Shown here in pieces: positions 10,346 to 23,400 of a DNA stretch of 64,000 bases. The position numbers and the translations under genes were made by a program. This stretch comes from Symbiodinium natans (taxonomy: Eukaryota; Sar; Dinophyceae; Suessiales; Symbiodiniaceae). The notes under the pieces are model-generated. The model was not told the origin of the DNA and made no database searches. It saw only the letters and a program-made list of their open reading frames with translations. How positions within the stretch are numbered: the first letter of the stretch is position 1; every line of letters starts with the position of its first letter. The stretch is taken from the NCBI GenBank assembly GCA_905221605.1, contig CAJNDS010001513.1:62001-126000 (forward strand), given 5' to 3'.

Positions 10346-11363
10346 TTTTTAGGGTTTAGGGTTTAGGGTTTAGTAAGGGTTTAGGGTTTAGGGTTTAGGG
10401 TTAGGCCCTAGTCATGCTAACCATGGGGTGTCTTTGAAAAAATGAAGGCAAATTTCATAAGAACACCCTCACAAAAATGAACACGTTCTTCCTCTCAAAG
10501 GGCACTACAGGGATTCTTTTTTGCTTATGTTTTTTTTTTGGGGGGGGGGGGGGCGGTTCTTAAGCAAATAGTAGATGAAGGATACCTTAAACCCTAAACC
10601 CTAAACTCTAAACCCTAAACCCTAAACAGCTGGAAACCCGGAGCATGGAGCAGGGAGACAACTCCAAGACTCCAGGGTCCTGACATCACCCGGCCAGGGA
10701 CCGAACGCATCTTATCAATCTCATCCTGAAGTCTATTGTGGGTTTAGGGGTTAGGTTTTTTTTTCGCTCCCGCATAGCTGTCCGAGCCGGTTTAGGGTTT
10801 AGGGTTTATGGGTTTAGGGATATCGTGCGCCCCCCCCCCCCCCCCCCCCCCCCCCCCACAAAAGTCTGCACTTACTCACAAAGTCTTCCCTTCCTCACGG
10901 CTGAATTATTGCATGCAACGATCGTCACTGGATACAAGCCTTCTCACACCTCGGACCATTGCAAGAAGTGATAGGCCCTGAAAACCGTGCTAACCCTAAA
11001 CCCTGAAAACCATGCGTGCTAACCATAAACCCTGAAAACCATGCGGCCACGTCACCCCTGCTGCTTGGAATACCACATCCACCATCGGCTGTCCCGCATG
11101 CAATCGATCGAGTCCTTATGCCGTCGGCTCCTAACTATACTTCCTGACAAGATAATGTAGGTGTCGGACTTACTACTTACAATATTCCCGTATGGTCCCT
11201 TTGCAATTATACTATAGGACCCCCAAAACCTTATTCTAACTATTCAGGCCCCTATGCTAGTGTGGCAATGTGGCCGTGTCTTCTGCCAGTCCGCCGAGTG
11301 GGTGCTTTTTTTGCTGAAGGCCGTGGAAACAAGCGGAAAAAAGTCTGACGTTTACGTAGGGTT

Positions 11364-11412
11364 CGTTTTTTTTTTGCCACCCGCTTGGCTGACCTCTCGG
11401 ACACTCTGCAGG
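11364..11412. repeat. Family D dispersed repeat
   Basis: A T run followed by GCCACCCGCTTGGCTGACCT and CTCGGACACTCTGCAG. It differs from the 47868 copy by one base over the core. Confidence 0.8.
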
Positions 11413-11589
11413 GGAAAGTCTGTATACATGTCATACGGCTTATTCAAATCTGTGAGTTAAACGAACACACCACATGCTTGGGAGTTCCAACCCTCAGCAA
11501 CAGACCTATGACACGAACAAGCCACTTTTTAGTAGTCATTAGTAAAGGCAGGAACCAACAACTGTCGTCTCGTTGGGACTCCAAAGGCT

Positions 11590-11815
11590 TTAGAGTTTAA
11601 GGTTTAGGGTTTGGTTTAGGGTTTAGGGTTTAGGGTTTAGGGTTTAGGGTTTAGGGTTTAGGGTTTAGGGTTTAGGGTTTAGGGTTTAGGGTTTAGGGTT
11701 TGGGGTTTAGGGTTTAGGGTTTAGGGTTTAGGGTTTAGGGTTTAGGGTTTAGGGTTTAGGGTTTAGGGTTTAGGGTTTAGGGTTTAGGGTTTAGGGTTTA
11801 GGGTTTAGGGGTAGC
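11590..11815. repeat. Longest TTTAGGG tract
   Basis: About 30 almost perfect units in one orientation, with one TTTGGGG variant near 11700. Confidence 0.97.
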
Positions 11816-12304
11816 ATCGCCCCATGTCACATCTGCGGCCGGCATTGTGTTCACGACTAGACAAATCACAGATCAAACTACAGCTAGGACCCAGGACTCA
11901 AACGACACCGCCCTAACCCGACAACAAACTTGTTGGGAAATCGCGTCCCGTGTCCTGCAAGAAGGCCAAGAAAGTCTGCAGTGGCGCCACTCCATTCGCC
12001 TGGTGCCAGATTCCGGTCACACGCCACCCAAGGAATGCCCACCCCCGTTGTCCCTACCTTGCTCACTCGCACTGAGTTTTTTTAATTCACAACCCTAAAC
12101 CCTAAACCCTAAACCCTAAACCCTAAACCCTAAACCCTAAACCCTAATTCACATTCGCCCATGTTTTCAGAGATTGGGCTAGCATGCCCCGGTCTTGCCC
12201 CACCATGCCTGGGCCCAGCCCCACGAGAAACTCTCTCGGTAAGTCCTATAACTTAGGGTTTAGGGTTTAGGGTTTATAACTAGGCAAAAGAAGCCCGACT
12301 CAAG

Positions 12305-12370
12305 ATGCACAAAGCTGGTAGAGACGAGAAGCACTCTGACGCGGCCTGCGGAGAATTTTAGGTTCCGGTC
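12305..12370 (-). CDS. Possible short exon
   Basis: A CTCCGCAG acceptor is followed by AASECFSSLYQLCAS on the minus strand. It is short and carries no motif; listed because it sits next to the exon at 12455. Confidence 0.3.
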
Positions 12371-12454
12371 TCATGTCGGCATCCGAAATACAATGGTGCC
12401 ATGCCCTAAACCCTAAACCCTAAACCCTAAGCCCCTAAACCCCAAACCCTGCTC

Positions 12455-12575
12455 CACCTCCAGGCTCTGAAGAAGCTTCGTGAAGGACAGCATCCCGTCC
12501 GCCAGCTGCGGGCACTGCTTGAAGATGGCCTCGGCTATGCTGCGTGTAAGCATCTGCATGTACACGCGGTCTTTG
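12455..12575 (-). CDS. Coding exon, unassigned
   Basis: The minus-strand reading DRVYMQMLTRSIAEAIFKQC continues PQLADGMLSFTKLLQSLEVEQ; clearly amphipathic helices. A TATG microsatellite (12590-12650) lies upstream and CCCTAAA tracts lie on both sides. Confidence 0.6.
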
Positions 12576-12584
12576 CATGCAATG

Positions 12585-12652
12585 ATATTATGTATGTATG
12601 TATGTATGTATGTATGTATGTATGTATGTACATAGATATATATATATATACA
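12585..12652. repeat. TATG and AT microsatellite
   Basis: About nine TATG units followed by an AT run, upstream of the exon at 12455. Confidence 0.95.
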
Positions 12653-12854
12653 TTGCATGCACATGCGTGCTTTGCATTGTAGACATCTTGCCCCGTTGCT
12701 CAGAAGACCCCCTTGCAGGCGATCGAGCCACTCCTCTTGAACCATAAACCCTAAAGCCTAAACCCTAAAACCTAAACCCTAAACCCTAAACCCTCCCTAA
12801 ACCCGAACCCCCTCAACCCTATACCCTAAACCCTAAACCCTATACCCTAGACAG

Positions 12855-12932
12855 GGCGCGCAGATCAGCTGCCTGTTGAACTTTGTGCTTGCCTCCGCAT
12901 CGAAGACCTCCGGCCTGATCCAAGAAAATGTT
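12855..12932 (-). CDS. Short coding exon
   Basis: The minus-strand reading FSWIRPEVFDAEASTKFNRQ continues LICAPC. It is flanked by CCCTAAA (12742-12850) on the left and TTTAGGG (12947-13030) on the right. It may belong to the same gene as the exon at 12455. Confidence 0.5.
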
Positions 12933-13332
12933 CGAGCTGTTGGGTAAGGGTTTAGGGTTTAGGGTTTAGGGTTTAGGGTTTAGGGTTAGGGTTCAGGGTT
13001 CAGGGTTTAGGGTTCAGGGTTTAGGGCTTCAGAACTTTAGGAGATGTGAGATATCATCATTATTTTCTAGGTGATACACGAATCATCATTGTGATACTGT
13101 TTTTAAACTAAGATTTGACAAGAGTGTGATGATAAGGGTTTCGCACGCCTCAAGCCAAAACCCAAAGTAGACATCCGAGGGAGCGCAGGATGCCCCCCTC
13201 ACTCCCCTCCCCTCCCACCCCTAAACTTCCTTTTTGAACCAAGGCTCCTGTATAGTTAGCTGGGAAAGGTAGCCCTCTAAACCCTAAACCCCAAACCCCA
13301 AACCCTAAACTTCCTAAACCCCCCACCAACTT

Positions 13333-13422
13333 GCCACGCAGGCATTGCACCTGGCTCGGCCCTTGGCCACCGAGATCAGCAGCCGCGCTACGCGCTGCTG
13401 CAGGTCATTCATGCGGCCTTGT
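13333..13422 (-). CDS. Short coding exon
   Basis: The minus-strand reading GRMNDLQQRVARLLISVAKG continues RARCNACVAS; helical. It is bracketed by CCCTAAA (left) and TTTAGGG (right). It may be the upstream part of the gene at 12.4-12.9 kb. Confidence 0.5.
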
Positions 13423-13849
13423 GGTGTTAGGGTTTAGGGTTTAGGGTTTAGGGCTTGGGGCTTAGGGCTTGGGGTTTGGGGGTTTAGGGCCTCTGGGGAG
13501 TTTGATGTCAATTTCGTTTTAGTAACACAAAACCTACTGAAATCGTGGGGCAGGTTGGGAATGCGCACGGCGCATGCGTAAGAAGGCACGTTCCAACTTC
13601 TTGCCGACTGCAAGAATAAGGTTAAACGCCATGCACCACCTGCATTGCATACATTTCCTTCCCTCCTTCCTTTCAGCAGCTCCAGCACGCCCATCCTGCA
13701 AAGGGGCTGCCCCAAAAGGGTGTGCGACTACAGCTCAGTTCGTGGGACGTTCCTGCCAGTACGTGATATGCCGCGGCAGCTCCACATCTTTGCGGACGCT
13801 CGAAACCGCTTAACACCACTCCGAGTTTTGGGGTTCAGGGCTTAGGGTT

Positions 13850-14466
13850 TAGGAGGTCACCGTGGCACCTCATGCATCGGCTGCATGTGTGCCATTGTGT
13901 GCCCTGCTGAGTACTCGGGACCATTTCATGGTTCCACATCTGTTGTGTGGAGCCGCTTTCCCGCTCTCCTTTGGCTCATTTATCTCTTCTTTATGTCATT
14001 TTGTTTCCTCTGTCTCTCTCTCTCTCTCTCTCTGTCTGGGGACATCCCCCCAAAAAAACACTTGCTTCGATTTGGCCAGTGGCGCCCCAGCATGTCGCAG
14101 TTTCTTAGAGACTTGACCCAACATTGTTCACGGCGCTCTAGAGTACCTCTCCCTAAAAGATGCTGCCGGAAGGGTCTGTTGGTAAAGCTCCCCTCGCGAA
14201 ATTGACCGGGTTCCCAGCGACTCAGTGTGACCCTTCCAGAATTATGCTACAGGGCGATCATTGGCAGGTGCTGATGATGGGCGAACTTGCACAATACAAG
14301 CCATACAAGCATGCCGTTGGCTCTGGCTCGCTCTCTCTCGCTCTCTCTCTTCACATCTGTCTTCTTCTCGGCTTCTGAAATCGTTTACTTCTTTTCTTCT
14401 GATGGTCACATGAAGTTGACCGAGGCGCGAGTTTGCTCCACACTACCCTAACGCCAGGCCTCTATT

Positions 14467-14497
<31 letters not shown>

Positions 14498-15000
14498 GTG
14501 GGTGCACCGTACGTGTACATGTGACATGTAGAAATTCTTGGAGCAGACAGGCACCGGTTGCCGCTGTGCCTACACACATTCTGTAAAGAAGCAAATCGTG
14601 TTGTTTTGGCAGCGTTTAGGGTCCCGCTTGCTTGAGCAGAGGGGCGCTGGAATTTCTGAACTTCGCTCCACGAGCCTGGCGAGGAAAAGTCCTTGCGGGA
14701 GAAAGCCGGAGATATCTCTTGCAATGCAAGAAAAGCTCATGATGGGTCTCGCTTGGTCAGTTGGGGGCTTAACGTCATCTTCTGAAATTGATGCAAGGAT
14801 ACTATACTCTAGACAGACGACACGAGCCTTGTCTGGGAGCCCAACATGTGCTCAGAACTCCACGAACACTCCCGTGCGCATCCACCAGCATCAGGAGTCC
14901 TCCCCAAAAGTCTGCTGGAGTTTGGTCCGGTCTTCATCAGTAGCACTGTCTCCTGCCACCCATAGTCCCGAGAAAGCATGGGCTGCAGGCAGCACAGAGG
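13850..15000. other. Stretch without a recognised gene
   Basis: Contains two TC microsatellites (14013-14034, 14466-14492), an isolated CTCTCT block near 14330, and unique sequence with open frames on both strands and no motif. No telomere-like tract lies between 13852 and 15008, which is unusually long for this window. Confidence 0.6.
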
Positions 15001-15591
15001 CATTTGTGTTTAGGGTTTAGGGTTCATGTAGGGCTACTGTTTAGGGTATAGGGTTGGGGGAGACTTGATGCCTTGAGGCCCAACCCCGCACACCCACCAC
15101 CGGTTTAAGCTTAGAAGCATCGGCTGCACTGAGCGAATCTCTTTGCCACCCAGCAAGGCAACTCTACTGCCGCCGATTTCTGAATGTCCATACTCGGCGT
15201 GGCGTTCTAGAAAGGTCGCTATGAATGCTCAAGAAGGTCTGTGCCTCCCCCAAAGAAGCAAACTGTAGGACCTCCCATCTACCTGTCACCTACTAAGTTA
15301 AGATGAGACTAGTACTGCCCCTGAACTTTCTGATCCTTGTACACCTGAACTGACTCTTAAACCCCTCAGCCCAGAACCCTGTCGCAACGGGCGTCCAGAG
15401 ATCCTGGTCCGGGCTACTAAGCCCGAAAAGCCCCAAAAACCCTAAACCCTAGAATCCCACAACAGGGCCCCAAATCCAGGGCCCTCAATTGGGTAACCCT
15501 TATGATTTTTTCCCCCGAAAGAAACCATGCAACCTCCACCCTTCAAAAACCCTAAACCCTAAACCCGAAACCCTAAGAGAATCGCTCAGGC

Positions 15592-15657
15592 GCCTAGCGA
15601 AGCTCCCGCGAAGGCCAATAGGCGGACGCAGTCAATGTGACCGGCACGGACGGCGTC
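15592..15657 (-). CDS. Ankyrin-repeat exon
   Basis: 22 codons, DAVRAGHIDCVRLLAFAGAS then LG, after a GAG acceptor and before a GC donor. It is a canonical second-helix ankyrin segment. It joins in phase 0 to the 27-nt exon at 16727-16753 (DRWRSTPLQ), giving the usual DRWxxTPLQDAVRAGH. No further ankyrin exons were found between 16753 and the NOC1 stop at 17403. Confidence 0.8.
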
Positions 15658-16726
15658 CTCATTGGTCGAGGTCTCTTGTGCTCCGAAGGTTTAGGGGTTT
15701 AGGGTTTAGGGCTTGGGGTTTAGGGTTGAGGGTTTAGGGTTTTGCGGACAGGAGAAAATGGCATAATCATGCAATCATATACTAACAGACTACTACAGTA
15801 ACGCAATAATAAAGCTATATCCTATAGTCCTAGAATGGAATATTCGAAGTAACGCTGCTGGCTACATGGCACAAGGCCTTCTGATATGCAATGCTAATTT
15901 ATGATGCGCCCATTCCCGCATTTTACTGAACTTGGAACCCTAGCAAAAATGAAAATTTTAGCTGTTTCTTAGGAATGTTTTGGGCTGTTTCTTAGGTAAT
16001 ATGGCACCCAAAAATTAAACTTTATTCTCAAGTATCCATAAAGTAAGCAAAGAGCTCAGCTCGCGCCCACAAAGCGTGGTAGAATCCAGGGATTCGGGGA
16101 CTTTGATGAATGGGACATTACATTAGGGTTTAGGGTTTAGGTTTTCGGGTTTAGGGTTTAGGGTTTAGGGTACCCTAAACCATGCACCTCGGCAACTCAT
16201 GCACCTCTGCTTGTGGTGTGGAGGTGATCTCATGGGTTTGATGTTAGGATGGCTACTTTGTGAATGTATGGGTTAGAAGACAGACCCCTCAACCCTAAAC
16301 CCCCAAACCCCAAACCCCAAGGGCCCCAATGAGGGGCTGACTATCCCTCGAAAACCCAGGCCCGTTGACACCCCTAAACACTCCAACACTCGACATCGTG
16401 AGACCATTTCCGAACTCCGTGGCGAACCCCAGATAACCCCGAGGACTCCCCAACAAATTCGAACTCTGGCCCCATCCCCGAACACTCAAGTGCACGAAAG
16501 CCTTATACCATTGCTCTTACGGCGGCGAAAACCTCTAGGGCCGACACTATAGTCATACAAGAAGACACGACCTGTACAGCCCCACATACAACACAACAAA
16601 GCCGGTAGAACCAATGTAAGTCCACGCGGAACGCACGGTAGGCCCTAAACCCTAAACCCTAAACCCTAAACCCTAAACCCTAAACCCTAAACCCTAAGCC
16701 CAAAACCATGAAGTCCATCACGTGGC

Positions 16727-16753
16727 CTGAAGTGGTGTGGATCGCCATCGGTC
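16727..16753 (-). CDS. 27-nt ankyrin micro-exon
   Basis: Nine codons, DRWRSTPLQ, between acceptor GCCGCAG and a GC donor, bracketed by CCCTAAA (16643-16698) and TTTAGGG (16829-16875) tracts. It splices in phase 0 to the ankyrin exon at 15592-15657. The DRW...TPL motif is the same as in the exons at 33305 and 38246. Confidence 0.7.
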
Positions 16754-16959
16754 CTGCGGCGAGGTGAAAGCCTGGGAGTGCAGTGTTCAGGGGTTTGAAA
16801 GTGTTGTTCGATCTCCTGCATGTCGCTTAGGGTTTAGGGTTTAGGGTTTAAGGTTTAGGGTTTAGGGTTTAGGGATATGGGTGCAGTGTTCTGGAGCTGA
16901 CGTGCAAACGCGCTGCAGGGCATGAAGTTGAGTTGCGATCTGGGTCACATACACACCCA

Positions 16960-16977
16960 CCCACCCACCCACTCACT

Positions 16978-17017
<40 letters not shown>

Positions 17018-17044
17018 ATACGTCCATGTATGTGTATGCGCATA

Positions 17045-17078
<34 letters not shown>

Positions 17079-17250
17079 GTATGTATATGTGTATATATAT
17101 ATATGTGTGTATATACACAGATAGATAGATATATAATACACATATAAAAATAACTATAAATATAAATATAAATATATATAATACAAACAACAACTAAATC
17201 AATAAATCAATATAATATATATATATATATATAAATATATATATATATGT
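16960..17250. repeat. Microsatellite cluster between the ankyrin micro-exon and NOC1
   Basis: CCCA, AC, AT, ATGT, AAATAT and AT again in sequence over about 290 bp. No gene is seen between 16876 and the NOC1 stop at 17403. Confidence 0.95.
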
Positions 17251-17402
17251 GCCATACAGGTGTTACATTTACGTGCGCAAAGACGGTTGTTTTAACAGTT
17301 GCAGCATCCATAACAAGCTGATTTTGGGTTTAGGGCGTTTTCGCAGAGCCGAGAATGGGGCAACACTCGGCAGGAATGCGCAGGAACATTCTTTTTTGGC
17401 AG

Positions 17403-20400
17403 CTACGCTGGAAAGTCGGCATCCATGAGCTGCTGGAAATCTTCCAAGGACGCGAACCTCAGGGGCAAGCAGAGCCTAGACCCAAGAGTATCCTAGGAAT
17501 AGAAAGGGTGCCGTTTTGGTTCTTTGAGGGAAGCCCAACCCCAGAAGAAGGGAATAAGGGCCTACTTATGGTGTTAGGAGCCCATGAGAGTCGTACCAGC
17601 TGAATCAAACCGACAGGAGGGATGTAGCTGAGTGCAGAGAAGCCACATTGAGCCACCCTTGTGCCTCTTGCGTAGTTCCTTGGCCTTGTCCCGCTTACTC
17701 TGGGTCTTTGGCTCCTCGGTCTCCTCCTGGTCCTCCACATCGCAGAAGGCGCCGTCTTCGGATTCCTCCTCAGGTTCCTCTCCGTCCACATCGCCCTCCT
17801 CCTCTTCACCTTGGCAGCCCAGAAACCATATTACAAGAAGGGCACCCTTTTGTGGGGGTTGGTTACTTCATAAGGGAACCTTGAAGCACCAAAAAGGGGA
17901 TCAGGGTACCACTGGGCTGCCAAGTCACCGTCCTCATCCAAGAAGGCACCATCGTCCTCATCGTCATCGTCGTCCTCTCCTTCGGGAATCTGGCCCTTGA
18001 GGTAGTTGTCGAAGAACTCATCCGCATCCTCCTTGGTCTGCTACACTATAAGACCCTAAACCCTAAACCCTAAACCCTAAACCCCAAACCCTAAACCGCC
18101 TAGCAAGGTCAACATGGCTCACGGACCTCTTTGCCAAAAAGGCCTGCGTTGGCCAGGTGGCGCCATCGGCATCCCCCGCCTCATCAAAGTCCTGATCAAG
18201 AATGCAAGAACAGACAGAGAGTCATTTACTTGGTAGCCCAGGAACCATATTACAATAAGGGCACCCTTTCTTGGGTTCGTTTCTTTACAAGGGAACCTTG
18301 GACCAACAAAAAGGGGATAAGGGTATCACTGAGCCACAAAGCAGAGAGTCCTAGAAGTTAGGCAACAGGGAGGTGCTTCCCAAGCTGGCAGGAATGCCAA
18401 TTTTGCTCTTAGTGCTATGATGCTTGCAGCATGTTGGCGAGGTGGAAAGGCAATGGTCTGCCCAATCAAGCTGTTTCTGGTGCACGGGCGGACGTGCCGA
18501 ACAGGCTCTTGAGTCCCCAGCGGTTAACTGAAGAAAGCGACTGGTCAATGGAAGCTGCCCGAGTGCTGGCACCTACAAACCTGGAACTGCTTTGCTATAA
18601 ACCATACCAACATCCCGAGAGATTTTTGAAAAATGGGCGACGACCCCATCCCAACGACCATTCGACCGCACCGCGCTCTATAAAGGTATTGCGAGTGACA
18701 GCCCTTTTGGGGACCTCAGAGCCTCACGTCTTTCCCTAAACCCTAAACCCTAACCCTAAACCCTAGACCCTAGACCCTAAACCCTAAACCCTAAACCCTA
18801 AACGCATAGGTGCTTGATGGCTTGATGCCGGTCCTCCTCTTTCTCCCGGCGCACCTTCCGCTTCCTGTCCTGCTCTGCTCGCACGGAAGAGTCTCGGAAG
18901 TAATCCTGGAAGAACCTGAGATTGCTTCGATAGGATTGCCCTCTGAACAAATTCCTGAACATGATCCTCCTAATTAAACCCAAGAAGTCAAAATATCCCA
19001 AGGGCCTACCTGGTTCGGAATCAACGACAGCTGACACAATGACCAGCACACCAGCACACAGATGCAGCCGCACTTGGGAAAGCAACAAGAGGCCCCAGAT
19101 TAGTTCGGGCAGCTTCTCGTGGGGCTGCACTTTCTTCCTTTTCAGAAACTTCTCCGAGTTGACGGCAATGGTCTGACCAACTTTCTCCCCAGCCTGTGCG
19201 TCGCATGCAGGTAGAAGCATGCCCACACTTCATCCGGGGTAGGCTTTGGGGGCCCTAGGAATATTGAATTTGTTCATGGCTTGATAGGGATTATGTAGGG
19301 ATTATAAGGGCAATAAAAAATACAAATTATGTTCAAACCTGCCCCCGTCATGGTTTGCTGCAAACCCTACCCCCCCCCCCCTACGCCTTCTTTCCGGCCC
19401 GCTCGCGCCGAGCTTTGGCATGGTACGCGAACTGCTCCAGCAGCTCGGGAATCGAAAACACGTCGAAGGGATTGGCAGGCATGTCCTGCAAGCTCCCCCC
19501 AAATGAAGGATTCGCTATGACCATGTTCTTGTTGGCATGAAATGCCTTGGGGACCGAATGAACCTGAAAACTGGGGGTCATACTACCATAATCTCTATGA
19601 AGGTCTATGAACCATAACTAGTTCATGGTTGGGACGATACGAAAAACTTGAATGTTTATTCCTTATTGGGTTTAAGTACCCCTAGAAATGGAAAATGGTA
19701 CCCAACTATGACTAAGATGAACCCTTTTAGGCTTCATTTGGTCCCCTAGGTGGCGCCCGAGCTCTCGCACAAGTCCTGGAAAGTTTGGCCATCCAGCAGC
19801 TTGCAAGCGTAAGTGCCGACTGAGGGGTGGATGTGAGTCGTGAGCGCCTTTCAAGCAGATGGGGCGAACATGACGACAATGCTGTTTAGGGTTTAGGGTT
19901 TACGGTTTAGGGTGTAGGGTTTAGGGTTTAGGGTTAGGCCCGAACGAAACATGTTGCAGACATATCCTTGGCCCTCCCCCACCCCCCCCCTTCCGCCGCC
20001 CTCCCCCCTGAGGCTCACCCCTCCCCCCCCACCCCAAGCCTGCAGCTCCCACACGGGCGTGTTCGTAGCTCGCGCAAACCGTGGTTCTCGAGCCAGGCTG
20101 TCATACTGGGTCGGAACCTCCTTCAAACTAAGGGCAAGAATGTCATGACCTTAAACCCTAAACCCTACACCCTAAAAAGTCTCAAGACTCGGTGCAGCTT
20201 GTTTGGGCACTTTGGCGCCTTCGGGTTCGCCTCCTGCTGCTGCGCTTCTGCGACGTCATCATCGATGAAATGTTCCTCCTCCGCATCAGCACCCTCCTCT
20301 CTGGAGATGACGATCTTGCTGTCCACGGTGTGCAGAATGGGCTTAATCTCAGTCCTGCATCTTTCAATCAGATTTGCGTGGGGGGCTCCCTCCGGTGATA

Positions 20401-23400
20401 TGGCATTTCACAATCAGGGGTACCCCGAATATACCCCCCAAATACTAGAAATCCTTATTCTAGGAACCCCCCCCCAAAGAGGGTACCCCTAATTTACCTT
20501 AACCCCCCCCCCCCCATGTGCAACGCGGGCTGCTCCCAAACTGCATGCCCAGATCCTTCTGGCCATGACCAGGTCCCGAAGCACGCCCAAAGAGGCTGCT
20601 CCTACCGGAGGCTCAGCACCAGCAGATACCTCTTGCGGGCGCTTCTTACTTGGGGACCACATGAACCCTAAAAGGGTTCATGGTTCATAGACCCTAATAG
20701 GAACTTTCGTAGGGTGTGCTCACTTGGTCCCCAGGTTATCTCGACAAAAGACTGTATCCATTGATATCTCCCTGGTCTACCTGAACTGAGACATGTTACG
20801 CGCACAAGCTATATGCCTTGACAGACGCCAGGAAGTACGTGCACAATGCCTGTACAGTTGTGGTACTACGACCTTCATGAGACCTCTGCCCTGCACAACG
20901 GTAACAAACCGAAACTTCGTAACAATGAGCCACCCGCAAACCCTTGCAAGAAACCTACTTCCCCTTTACCAAAGAGGTCTGGATCACGCCACCAAACTGA
21001 AGCTCCGAAGCCGCCATCATCCCGAACGTGAACTTTGCTTTCAAGCTTAGGATTTCCCCCCCCCCCACCCCTCTGTGGCACGAAAACACGGAACCCACAA
21101 CACTAAGCAACAGGACAACTGAACTCGAAGTGGCCTAAACTAAGCCCCACAACCCTAAAATCCCAACACCCTACCAACCCTACAAATCTTGAAGCCCTAA
21201 GCCCTAAACCCGAAACCCCAAACCCTAAACCCTGAACCCGAAACCCTAAACCCTAGCCCTAAACCCTAAACCCTAAACCCTAAACTCGTGGCCTGTAGAA
21301 GCCGACGCGCCAAGGCCAGGCCTCGCGCCGCCGAGGCATCTCCAGGCACGCATCGCCTCGAACTCCCACGTGCGCAAGGGAAGGTTTAGGGTTTAGGGTT
21401 TAGGGTTTAGGGTTTAGGGTTTAGGGTTTAGGGTTTAGGGTTTAGGGTTTAGGGTTTAGGGTTTAGGGTTAGAGTTTAGGGTTTAGGGTTTAGGGTTTAG
21501 GGCTTAGGGCTTAGGGTTTAGGAGGGTTTAGGGCTAGGGTCGCAGGCCGTGGGTACCACAGTTGCTCATTGTGAAAAGAATTACCCGGCTCACCTGAACC
21601 CCTTCATACTGAGCAGGGGTTTGGGGTTCCGGGCTTCGGGGCTTCGACGCGTCTACCGAAGCAAGCCACATTAGACCTGAAACCAGAACTCAAGCTTTCA
21701 TAGAAGTCCCGGCAAATCCCTTTTGTGATCCTTTTAGGGGTTTAGGGCTGAGGGTTTCGGGCTTAGGACTCCTCAGGCAAAGGGCGTCGGAAGGCATCGA
21801 AGAAGAATCTGCAATTGCAATGGCACCCCGTTATGCAGAGTTAGAAGTAGTGAGAGATCCCTCCGTAGAGGTTCTTGGCCGTTCTTTTGTAGGATGCCAG
21901 CCAAGCCGCATCTCAGAATACATTGGGGCGAGTCTAGCAAAGAATCCTTGCTCGCACCGTTTCTACCCAGAAGAACCCTGCAAGCCTGAAAAATCCCCTA
22001 TGCCCGAAGTCGCCAGTTGAGCCCAGGGTCTGCAGAAGCAAGAAGGCTTGCCAAGCATGGGAGCTTGTGAAAAGCTCAAACTGGCCAATCTGCTCATATA
22101 GCAGACCTGGGTCCAGAGAGTAGGGTTTAGGAGGGTTTCAGGGTTTAAGGGGTTTACGCAGGGCTGTCTCTGTACCTGATCGGGTTTAGGGTTAGGGCCT
22201 AATCCTCAGCAACGAAAAGCGCTATCCCTCTTGGGTTTGGAATTTCGGGGGCCCCAAACCCTAAACCCTAAACCCTAAACCCTAAACCCTTAACCCTAAA
22301 CCCTAAACCCTAAACCCTAAATCCTAGCTCCCCCTGAGTCGAAGCCCAAGCCTTGTGATCCCTAAGCCAAGCTTACGAGGTCCGCCTCGCCCGATCCGCC
22401 TCACGACGTTCAGCTGCTAAGCGCCCCTACACTTAGGTCCAGAAAACCCTAAACCCTAAACCCTAAACCCTAAACCCCAAACCTAAACCCTGAACCCTAA
22501 ACCCAAAAACGCTAAACCTTGAAGCCCACATCAGCTTCTGGACAGAGTGGCGGTAGAAACGGTCGGGCGGATCTCCCGCAGCCAGACCGCGGTGCAAGAG
22601 GCTTAGGATGCTCACCTGGGTTTGTCCCGCTCCATCAATTCGAATTTAGGGTTTAGGGTTTAGGGTTTAGGGTTTAGGGTTTAGGGCTTAGGGCTTAGGG
22701 CTTAGGGTTCAGGGTTCAGGGTTCAGGGTTTACCTTGGTTTCCCACTCCATCAGGGGATTAAAGCTCGTGCCCTGAGGTTGTACCCCTAAACGTTCCCTC
22801 TGATATACTCCCAACATGGCCCTGATACTATACTAACTATACTACCTTCAGAATCTGATGACTTACTTCCCAAATACCCATGGGGTAAGAAGTTCCCTGT
22901 CTCAGAATAGGACTCTTGTAAGAGGCCAAACATTGAAAAAGTGGGGTTTTGAACTGCGAAGATAAGGGCTTTTCAGGCTTGAGGGGCCTATCTTGGTTAA
23001 CCTATATGACAGTAAGGGCACCCCTTTTGGGGGTTGGCTACTTTATAAAGGAAGCCGTGAACCAAAAGAGGGGAGGTATGCCTGGGCTACCCAGTGATGG
23101 TGTTGTATAGGGTTTATGAAGGGTTTAAGGGGTGTACCTCATGGGGTTCCAGACATGTCTTGCAAGGCCAGCCGCGCGCGTGGAATAGGCGGAGACGGTG
23201 TGGCACACCTTTAAGGTTTAGGGTTTAGGGTTTAGGGTTTAGGGTTTAGGGCCAGGGCTTAGGTTTTTCTTGGGGGGGGGGGGTTTAGCGTCTGGGTATA
23301 CGGGTTCGGTTCGGGTTTAGTGTCAACGTGATGGCTGCTGAGTGATGCACGGGCCTTGAACAAGGCCTCTACGGTATCAGGCTGCAGCGCAGCACCACCC

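Noticed and set aside
11590-11815. A true chromosome end or telomere fusion
   Set aside because: The tract is short, internal and single-orientation, and unique sequence continues on both sides. Dozens of similar tracts occur.
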